Below, piece after piece: positions 1-4,757 of a stretch of 6,985 nucleotides of DNA; position 1 is the first letter of the stretch; the number at the start of each line of letters is the position of its first letter. This DNA comes from an uncultured bacterium (GTDB lineage Bacteria > Eisenbacteria > RBG-16-71-46 > CAIMUX01): contig CAMPIC010000145.1 of NCBI GenBank assembly GCA_946886185.1, positions 1 through 6,985 of the forward strand, given 5' to 3'. A program made the position numbers and the translations under genes. The notes beneath the pieces were generated by a model, which saw only the letters and a program-made list of their open reading frames with translations, did no database searches and was not told the DNA's origin.

Positions 1-546
1 CAGCGCGATCGCGTACAGCACGACCACGGAGGTAGCGATCCTCGCCCCCTTCGAGGAGCGGAGATAAGCCAGGAGCGCGAGCGCCCAGAAGAAGGTGCTG
101 AGCACGTCTTTCCGTTCCGCGATCCATGCCACCGATTGCACGTGCATCGGATGCAGAGCGAAAACGCCCGCGACGAACGCGCTCCTCCAATAGGTCCGGG
201 TCGCGCGCCTGAAGAAAAGGTAGAGGAGGACGGTCGATGCCAGATGAAGCAGGAGGTTGACGGCGTGATGCGCACCCGCGTTCATCCCGAAGAGCTCGAC
301 ATCGAGCATGTGGGACCACCAGGTGAACGGATGCCAGTTGCTCGCGTCCGTCGCGACGAACGCGCGCATCAGCCCCGGCAGCGTAATCCCCTCGTGCACG
401 AGCGAATTCTCGGTGACGTAGAGATTGTCGTCGTACCCGAGGAACGCGTGCGACGTGACCTGCCAGTAACAGACGACCGTGACGGCGAGAATGGCGAGCA
501 CCAGGCCGACGCCAATCCTGTCGGTCGTCGCGCGCATGGGGATCAT
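1..546 (-). CDS. TMTC/O-mannosyltransferase-like GT-C membrane glycosyltransferase (N-terminal part, runs off left edge)
   Basis: Translating the minus strand gives 182 uninterrupted codons that reach the window edge, so the C-terminus is missing. Residues 11-27 form a first membrane helix. The first extracytoplasmic loop carries Y38-D39-D40, the acidic motif typical of GT-C enzymes, then a conserved N-W-H-P-F-T-W stretch (70-76) and S-H-M-L-D (78-82). More hydrophobic segments lie near 95-112, 123-136, 148-162 and 170-182, and A-L-H-P-M-H-V (130-136) followed by E-R-K-D-V-L-S (144-150) is a hallmark of bacterial relatives of eukaryotic TMTC O-mannosyltransferases. These usually have about 10 helices and then TPR repeats, which would lie outside the window. 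The likely role is sugar transfer from a lipid-linked donor to a protein or glycan outside the cytoplasm; donor and acceptor cannot be read. I chose the ATG at 546, which overlaps the stop of the preceding gene as ATGA. An in-frame ATG at 537 is the alternative. No strong Shine-Dalgarno sequence is visible, as expected for coupled reinitiation. Family call is firm; substrate is unknown. Confidence 0.85.
   Translation of the reverse strand, partial: MIPMRATTDRIGVGLVLAILAVTVVCYWQVTSHAFLGYDDNLYVTENSLVHEGITLPGLMRAFVATDASNWHPFTWWSHMLDVELFGMNAGAHHAVNLLLHLASTVLLYLFFRRATRTYWRSAFVAGVFALHPMHVQSVAWIAERKDVLSTFFWALALLAYLRSSKGARIATSVVVLYAIAL
543..546 (-). promoter_or_regulatory. ATGA stop/start overlap (translational coupling)
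   Basis: On the minus strand the propeller gene ends ...ATC CGA TGA, and the bases ATG inside that CGATGA begin the glycosyltransferase frame. Four-base ATGA overlaps usually mean the downstream gene is translated by ribosomes finishing the upstream one, so the two products would be made together. The overlap is directly visible; the coupling is inferred. Confidence 0.7.
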
Positions 547-1895
547 CGGATCAAAGTGAGGATCCGACTCGAAGCTTCGCGTCCCGCGTCCACTCGATAG
601 AGGTAGCGGCCCGACGGCACCTCACGCTCGAAGGCATCTCGGCCGGACCACTCGACGCTTTGACGGCCGGGAAGCATCGTCTCCCCGTCCACGATCGTTA
701 CGACGTGCCGGCCCAGGGCGGTGTACACGCGAACCGTGACCGGCGCGCTTTCCGGAAGGATGAATTCGATGGTCGCCCTGCCGGAAGTGGGATTTGGATG
801 GCTGGACAACTGCAGCACGTCCCGGAACGCGGACTCGGCAGTGGGCGGCTCCTCCACGCTGCTGACGGACGGGTCGTACTTCATGATGGTCCGGCCGGCG
901 GCATATCCCACGCTGTCGCCGAACATCACGAACCGATTGTTGAAGTTGCCCTCGAGATCCACGGGAGTCCAGGTCTGCCCACCGTTCACGGTCTGGCTCG
1001 CGGAGCCCCAACCGTCGGTCCATCCGAGCGTCTCGCTGGCGAACCCGATTCCTTCCAGCGCGTCGTTGTTCGGAACCTGCTGTTCGACCCAGTGCAATCC
1101 CCCATCGGTCGTTTTGAAGACCTGCGCTCCACCGGTGTCATAGGCGGAAACCCATCCGTTCTTTGCGTTCTGGAAGAAGATCTTCCAGCCGTAGCTTCCA
1201 TTTCGACTTCCGTGATGCACCGTTTGCCAGGTGTCGCCACGATCCGCGGTCAGAAGGATGACCGGATGGGATTGGCCTTCGGAAGGAGAGGGGGATCCGC
1301 CCACCGCGAATCCGGAGTCGGGGCTGAAGAAGTGGCAATCGACCAGGTTGCGCGCATACCCGCTCATGTCCTTCGTCGTCCAGGTCGCGCCGCCGTCCGT
1401 GGAACGCGTGAACTTGGCCGGTCCATGATATGCGCCGGTGGCGACGATCAAGTCGCTTCCGAATCCGGACAGTCCGCAGACCGCGTCCGGACCGGGACTC
1501 GGGAGGTTGGTCACCGGCTGCCACGCGGCACCCCCGTTGGTCGTGGCATAAAGCAGGTTCGCGCCTCCGAGAGTGCCCGCCCAGCCATGTTGCGCGTCGG
1601 AAAAGTAGACCGAGCGGAAGTACTCGGAGGCCTGCAGCTGCTGCACCCAGCTGTTGCCGCCGTTGGTAGTGCGATGGATCTTCCCGCTGCTGTCCACCGC
1701 CCATCCCCGCTGCGGATCGACGAAGTGGATGTCGTCGTGACGCCCCGCCACAGGGGCGTTGGGGAGCACGGACCAACCCGAGTGCTGCGCCCAGGCAACG
1801 TGGGCGCTCGATGACAGGAGGGCCGCCGTGAAACATGCCGAGATTGCGTTCCGCATGCGCGGAACGAAGATGCGCCTTCGTGAGGTGGATTCCAT
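543..1895 (-). CDS. Secreted Ycf48/BNR-type beta-propeller with C-terminal FlgD-like (T9SS-type) Ig domain
   Basis: A 450-residue exported protein. The N-terminus has basic residues R6-R8 and R13/R15, a moderately hydrophobic stretch at about 17-34 and a likely signal-peptidase site after A-W-A36. Six Asp-box/BNR motifs (S/T-x-D/N-x-G-x-x-W) lie at about 76-83, 118-125, 165-172, 216-223, 262-269 and 302-309. Each follows a G-W or G-F strand, and a seventh blade without the box ends near 341. This spacing matches the Ycf48/HCF136-like seven-bladed propellers and sortilin/exo-alpha-sialidase-like BNR proteins. No sialidase catalytic set was recognised, so a binding, assembly or scaffold role is likelier than an enzymatic one. 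A linker (342-362) leads to an Ig-like domain (365-450) with H-P-N-P, G-R-H-V, V-E-W-S-G and S-G-R-Y-L-Y-R-V, the pattern of FlgD-like or T9SS type A C-terminal domains that direct secretion or surface attachment in FCB-type bacteria. Start at 1895 is supported by GGAGA nine bases upstream; M14 (1856) lacks such a site. The gene overlaps the downstream glycosyltransferase by 4 nt. Ligand unknown. Confidence 0.85.
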   Translation of the reverse strand: MESTSRRRIFVPRMRNAISACFTAALLSSSAHVAWAQHSGWSVLPNAPVAGRHDDIHFVDPQRGWAVDSSGKIHRTTNGGNSWVQQLQASEYFRSVYFSDAQHGWAGTLGGANLLYATTNGGAAWQPVTNLPSPGPDAVCGLSGFGSDLIVATGAYHGPAKFTRSTDGGATWTTKDMSGYARNLVDCHFFSPDSGFAVGGSPSPSEGQSHPVILLTADRGDTWQTVHHGSRNGSYGWKIFFQNAKNGWVSAYDTGGAQVFKTTDGGLHWVEQQVPNNDALEGIGFASETLGWTDGWGSASQTVNGGQTWTPVDLEGNFNNRFVMFGDSVGYAAGRTIMKYDPSVSSVEEPPTAESAFRDVLQLSSHPNPTSGRATIEFILPESAPVTVRVYTALGRHVVTIVDGETMLPGRQSVEWSGRDAFEREVPSGRYLYRVDAGREASSRILTLIR

Positions 1896-1904
1896 GTTCG
1901 GTCG

Positions 1905-1909
1905 TCTCC
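1905..1909 (-). promoter_or_regulatory. Ribosome binding site deciding the start of the leftward propeller gene
   Basis: The minus strand reads GGAGA at these positions, nine bases before the ATG at 1895. The competing in-frame ATG at 1856 has no purine-rich site in front of it, so the longer N-terminus, with its three arginines, is the better start. Confidence 0.55.
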
Positions 1910-1914
1910 AGAGT

Positions 1915-1946
1915 CAGTCCGGATGATTCTCGCAGTCCGAGGACTC
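1915..1946 (-). repeat. Short repeat cluster (CAGTCCG twice plus inverted GGACT) in the leader of the leftward propeller gene
   Basis: CAGTCCG occurs at 1915-1921 and again at 1933-1939, 18 bp apart. GGACT at 1941-1945 is the inverted partner of the AGTCC core in both copies (1916-1920, 1934-1938). In the leftward mRNA the single AGUCC could pair with either of two GGACU copies. The farther copy ends six bases upstream of the ribosome binding site. Two alternative hairpins near a start could tune translation, but the arms are only 4-5 bp, so chance is possible. Confidence 0.3.
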
Positions 1947-2003
1947 AGGCCGGGCCAGCATCGGTCGCTGCGCCCGCCGGCACTCAATCCCACGTCCGCG
2001 GCC

Positions 2004-2030
2004 AGAGAGATATCATACGCCCATCTCTTT
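2004..2030 (-). promoter_or_regulatory. Inverted repeat around a leftward -10-like box (possible operator)
   Basis: AGAGAGAT (2004-2011) and ATCTCTTT (2023-2030) are inverted repeats matching at 7 of 8 positions, with centres 19 bp apart, about two helical turns. Between them the minus strand reads TATGAT (2017 down to 2012), five of six matches to a -10 hexamer, but I found no convincing -35 upstream of it. The layout would suit a dimeric regulator covering the promoter of the leftward propeller/glycosyltransferase pair. The leader would be about 110 nt. Functional assignment is inference. Confidence 0.3.
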
Positions 2031-2052
2031 CGGGCCCGCTCGGAAAAGGACG

Positions 2053-2082
2053 GTGTCATGATTCCGGTCCGGCTCTTATACT
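2053..2082 (+). promoter_or_regulatory. Candidate sigma-70-like promoter for the PQQ-dehydrogenase-like gene
   Basis: GTGTCA (2053-2058, four of six matches to TTGACA) is followed after an 18-bp spacer by TATACT (2077-2082, five of six matches to TATAAT). Transcription would begin near 2089, leaving a leader of about 57 nt before the ATG at 2146. It is the best rightward promoter match I found in this divergent intergenic region. A short GCCCG/CGGGC inverted repeat (2083-2087 and 2096-2100) sits at the predicted start point. Promoter consensus in this lineage is assumed, not known. Confidence 0.45.
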
Positions 2083-2145
2083 GCCCGCGCAATCTCGGGC
2101 GCGCTCATTGGAACTCGACCCCTGCCGGATCCGAGACTTCGATTC

Positions 2146-3837
2146 ATGACTCGATGGTCCTCGCGAACGAACCTGCTTTCCGCAATCGCGGCGGTGTTTG
2201 CGCTATCCCTCTTCTTCATCCTCGGGCGAGCCATTGCGATCACTCTTCCTGCCGGCTTCGTCTCGGAGAATGCGTTCCCGTCCCTCTCCTTCGAGCTGCC
2301 GGTGCAGGTGGTCTTCCTCCCCGATGGACGCAAGCTGGTCGTAGAGCTCGAAGGCCGGGTGTGGACGTTGCTTCCGTCGGGAGAGAAGTGGCCCACTCCT
2401 TTCCTCGATCTCACCGAGGAGGTTCGCTCGCATCACGACCTGGGCATGATCGGATGCGCGATCGATCCGGACTTCCCTGAAGCGCCCTGGGTCTACCTTT
2501 CCTATGTCGCGGAACCGAGCGACACCACGTTTCAGCTGGATCAATTTTCTCGGCTGACGCGATACCGCTTCGATGCGGCGAATCCCAACGTCGCCGATCT
2601 CTCCTCGCGCCAGGTCCTGATCGGAGAGACCTGGGCGGAAGGAATTCCTGCGCTGGGTCTTTCCCATTCGATCGGAACGATCCGCTTCGGCGCGGACAAG
2701 TCGCTCCTCGTGGCGTCGGGAGATGGAGGACAGTTCACGCACGCCGACTCCGGAGGGGTCGATCCGGAGGCGTTCCACCCCGGCAGGAGCGATCCCTCGG
2801 AAGATATCGGATCGTTTCGCGCCCGCTCGATCGACAGCATGGCGGGCAAGATCCTGCGCATCGACAAGGAGACCGGCCGCGGACTTCCTTCCAATCCGTA
2901 CTGGAATGGAAATCCACTCTCCGATCGCTCTCGAGTCTGGGCGTACGGGCTGCGCAATCCGTACCGCTTCTGCGTGCGCCCCGGAACAGGAAGCGCCGAT
3001 CCAGACGACGCTGCGCCCGGCGTGCTCTATGTCGGAGACGTCGGATGGGACTCGTTCGAGGAGTTCCTCATCATTCCACGCGGAGGCATGAACTTCGGCT
3101 GGCCGTGCTTCGAAGGTTCGAGGACCCAGTTGAAATACGACCGGGTTCGTTCCACCGCGGCAGGCAATGACAGCATCCTGTGCAACGGGGGGAGCAATGC
3201 GGAAAATCCCGCGCCCGTCACTTTCCCCACGCTGTGGTGGCACCACACGGCCGGCGACGAGTCCTTCCCGATCGGCTGGATCGGCAGCACCGCGGTCGGA
3301 GGCGTGTTTTACACCGGCGATGCATATCCGGAGGCATATCGAGGGCGGTACTTCATCGCGGACCACGTCCAAGGCTGGATCCGCACAATCGAGGTGGACG
3401 CGCAGGATCGCATCCTCGGCTGGGGAGACTTTGCCTCGGACGCGGAAGGACCGGTCGACCTCGAAGTCGATCCGAGCACAGGAGACATCTACTATGTTTC
3501 CATCTTCGCGCAAGAGATTCGCCGGCTCCGCTATCAAGAGCCTCCCGACTCCTCGGAAGCCGAGATCGCCGCGATGGAGACGAGATGCCATCCGAATCCG
3601 TTTCGACACTCTGTCACGATCGAGCTCGAGATCGGGAACGAGACCGACCTCGCGATCGATCTGTATTCGGCGGATGGGCGTTTGTTATGTGCGCTGGCCG
3701 ACGGGCACTACGCCGCGGGCGTCCACACGTTCGAATGGGATGGGAGCGCGGGCGGGAGGCGCGTGCCGCGCGGAATCTACTTCTATCGGGTCCGCGCGGG
3801 CGGCCGGGAGGAATGCCGCAAGCTCACGATGGAGTGA
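2146..3837 (+). CDS. Secreted PQQ-dependent sugar-dehydrogenase-like (sGDH/HHIP-type) protein with C-terminal FlgD-like Ig domain
   Basis: A 563-residue exported protein. The signal peptide has a strong hydrophobic core at 10-26 and a probable cleavage after A-I-A31. The body (about 35-465) is a soluble glucose dehydrogenase/sorbosone dehydrogenase-type six-bladed propeller. Visible hallmarks are D-L-G-M-I-G (98-103), S-H174 where the family has its catalytic histidine, S-G-D-G-G (191-195), G-L-R270-N271-P-Y (the Arg-Asn pair of the PQQ pocket), G-D-V-G-W (297-301), N-F-G-W-P-C-F-E-G (316-324), G-G-V-F-Y-T-G (385-391), Y-R-G-R-Y-F-I-A-D (398-406) and D-L-E-V-D-P (438-443). C321 and C346 could form a disulfide. 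Members typically oxidise sugars or other alcohols with PQQ and calcium in the periplasm or outside the cell; some relatives only bind ligands, and the substrate cannot be read. Residues 478-563 form a C-terminal Ig-like domain with H-P-N-P, A-D-G-R, F-E-W-D-G and R-G-I-Y-F-Y-R-V, matching that of the divergent neighbour. The ribosome binding site is weak (GAGA about ten bases before the ATG). No PQQ synthesis gene is in the window. Confidence 0.88.
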   Translation: MTRWSSRTNLLSAIAAVFALSLFFILGRAIAITLPAGFVSENAFPSLSFELPVQVVFLPDGRKLVVELEGRVWTLLPSGEKWPTPFLDLTEEVRSHHDLGMIGCAIDPDFPEAPWVYLSYVAEPSDTTFQLDQFSRLTRYRFDAANPNVADLSSRQVLIGETWAEGIPALGLSHSIGTIRFGADKSLLVASGDGGQFTHADSGGVDPEAFHPGRSDPSEDIGSFRARSIDSMAGKILRIDKETGRGLPSNPYWNGNPLSDRSRVWAYGLRNPYRFCVRPGTGSADPDDAAPGVLYVGDVGWDSFEEFLIIPRGGMNFGWPCFEGSRTQLKYDRVRSTAAGNDSILCNGGSNAENPAPVTFPTLWWHHTAGDESFPIGWIGSTAVGGVFYTGDAYPEAYRGRYFIADHVQGWIRTIEVDAQDRILGWGDFASDAEGPVDLEVDPSTGDIYYVSIFAQEIRRLRYQEPPDSSEAEIAAMETRCHPNPFRHSVTIELEIGNETDLAIDLYSADGRLLCALADGHYAAGVHTFEWDGSAGGRRVPRGIYFYRVRAGGREECRKLTME

Positions 3838-3882
3838 TGCGCGAGTGGACAAGGTGCGGCTCACATTGGCGTAATCGGAGAG

Positions 3883-3895
3883 GGCACCGGGTGCC
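3883..3895. repeat. 13-bp interrupted palindrome downstream of the PQQ-dehydrogenase-like gene
   Basis: GGCACC, a single G, then GGTGCC form a perfect inverted repeat 45 bp after the stop at 3837. As RNA it gives only a four-pair stem with a five-base loop and no U-tract, so it is a poor intrinsic terminator. It could be a protein-binding palindrome or chance in GC-rich DNA. Confidence 0.3.
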
Positions 3896-3912
3896 GGACG
3901 CGAGGTAAATCA

Positions 3913-3948
3913 GAGGGAACACGGCGTGCGGCTCCCCGACGTTCTCTC
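3913..3948. terminator. Possible transcription-ending hairpin between convergent genes (weak)
   Basis: GAGGGAAC (3913-3920) pairs with GTTCTCTC (3941-3948) through seven Watson-Crick pairs and one G-U pair, enclosing about 20 bases that can partly fold further. It lies between two converging stop codons (3837 and 3965). Read leftward, as the end of bfr, it is followed by TGATTTACC, a poor U-tract. Read rightward there is none. A terminator or RNA-end stabiliser is plausible but unproven. Confidence 0.3.
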
Positions 3949-3964
3949 GATCTGGTAGGCCTCG

Positions 3965-4450
3965 CTATTCGTCTCCGCGGATCTGCTGCGCGAGGTAGTT
4001 CGCTTCTCCGACCTGCTCCAAAAGCTCGAGCTGCGCCTCGATCCAGTCGATGTGCTCCTCTTCGTCATGAAGGATCTGTTCGAGGATGATGCGACTCCCG
4101 TTATCTCCCGCCTCGCGGCACACTTCCAGGCCCGCGTTGAGCCGCAGGACCGCCTCGCGCTCGACCGCGTAATCGAGGCTGAGCTGCTCCGGCACCGTCT
4201 CCCCGATGGTGATCTTGCTCAGCCGCTGGACGTTGGGAACGCCCCCCAGATACAGGATCCGCTCGATCAACGATTCGGCATGCTTCATCTCATCGATCGC
4301 TTCTTTGCGGATCCGATGGTAGAGCCGTTCGTAGCCCCAGTTCTGACACATCTCGGCATGTACGAAGTACTGGTTCACCGCGGTCAGCTCCGCGGTGAGC
4401 GCATCATTCAGGACCTCGATCACGCGAGCGTCCGGCGTGTCCTTCTTCAT
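3965..4450 (-). CDS. bfr: Bacterioferritin (haem-containing iron-storage ferritin)
   Basis: 161 residues, the normal length for Bfr, starting MKKDTP like E. coli Bfr. Such proteins form a 24-subunit cytoplasmic shell that oxidises Fe(II) and stores it as a ferric mineral. By alignment with E. coli Bfr from memory, the ferroxidase ligands are all present: E21, E54, H57, E97, E130 and H133. M55, in D-E-M-K-H, is the axial ligand that bridges haem between two subunits and separates Bfr from haem-free ferritins. N-Q-Y28-F also matches the family. The start at 4450 has GGAGG four bases upstream (4455-4459) and GAGGA slightly farther. It lies 66 bp downstream of bfd on the same strand, and both are probably on one transcript. 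Stress or iron control is expected from the family, but I saw no Fur-like AT-rich box in the gap. Confidence 0.97.
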   Translation of the reverse strand: MKKDTPDARVIEVLNDALTAELTAVNQYFVHAEMCQNWGYERLYHRIRKEAIDEMKHAESLIERILYLGGVPNVQRLSKITIGETVPEQLSLDYAVEREAVLRLNAGLEVCREAGDNGSRIILEQILHDEEEHIDWIEAQLELLEQVGEANYLAQQIRGDE

Positions 4451-4454
4451 CGAC

Positions 4455-4459
4455 CCTCC
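4455..4459 (-). promoter_or_regulatory. Ribosome binding site of bfr
   Basis: The minus strand reads GGAGG four bases before the bfr ATG, which is closer than usual. GAGGA (4465 down to 4461), at a spacing of ten bases, may act as well. This is the strongest Shine-Dalgarno match in the window and fits high Bfr output relative to its upstream neighbours. Confidence 0.55.
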
Positions 4460-4516
4460 GTCCTCGATTCATCCACCCTGTGTCGCGTCCGTGCCGTGGC
4501 GCACGTCGTTGGCTCG

Positions 4517-4744
4517 CTATGCCGGCCCGGACGGCGCGTCTGGCTCCCCTGGCTCGAGCGGTGCTGCCGGTTCGGGCGCATCGATCCCAGCTTCTCCGAG
4601 CAGCTGTCGAATCGCAACGAGACACTTGCCGCAATCGGTACCGGCCGCAGTGATGCGGCCGATCTCCTCCACGGTTCGAGCCCCCGCTCGGATCGCCTGG
4701 CGGATTTGGCGATCGGAGACGCCCTTACAAAGACAGATCCACAT
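4517..4744 (-). CDS. bfd: Bacterioferritin-associated ferredoxin, BFD-type [2Fe-2S] protein
   Basis: A 75-residue protein. Residues 1-48 match Bfd: M-W-I-C4-L-C6-K-G-V-S-D at the start and D-C38-G-K-C41 later, giving the C-x-C...C-x-x-C ligand set of the BFD-like [2Fe-2S] domain. D11 and the I-R-Q-A-I-R helix also match E. coli Bfd. The known role is to dock on bacterioferritin near its haem and pass electrons inward so that stored Fe(III) is reduced and released; the bfr gene 66 bp downstream supports this. Residues about 50-75 form a proline-, alanine- and acid-rich tail that ends without a recognisable motif and is probably disordered. The start at 4744 is 13 bases after the stop of the SGNH/TPR gene. 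Its own ribosome site is weak (GGTAG-like), so it may depend partly on upstream translation. A BFD domain in some other redox role is possible but unlikely given the neighbour. Confidence 0.95.
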   Translation of the reverse strand: MWICLCKGVSDRQIRQAIRAGARTVEEIGRITAAGTDCGKCLVAIRQLLGEAGIDAPEPAAPLEPGEPDAPSGPA

Positions 4745-4757
4745 TTCTACCGAGAAT

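Noticed and set aside
67..190. Mobile-element boundary or frameshift near the left edge
   Set aside because: The minus-strand frame stays open and keeps family motifs throughout, and no inverted repeats or transposase remnants were seen.
136..600. A 154-codon plus-strand open frame at the left edge
   Set aside because: Highly charged shadow of the minus-strand TMTC-like glycosyltransferase, which shows membrane helices and family motifs in its own frame.
660..1814. A 384-codon plus-strand open frame opposite the BNR propeller gene
   Set aside because: No recognisable domain and antisense to six regularly spaced Asp-box motifs with a signal peptide and C-terminal domain.
1923..2480. A plus-strand open frame spanning the divergent intergenic region
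   Set aside because: It overlaps the signal-peptide-encoding start of the PQQ-dehydrogenase-like gene in another frame and has no domain or ribosome site; the intergenic part looks regulatory.
2203..3609. A 468-codon minus-strand open frame opposite the PQQ-dehydrogenase-like gene
   Set aside because: Arg/Asp/Glu-rich shadow translation with no motif, fully inside a well-supported gene on the other strand.
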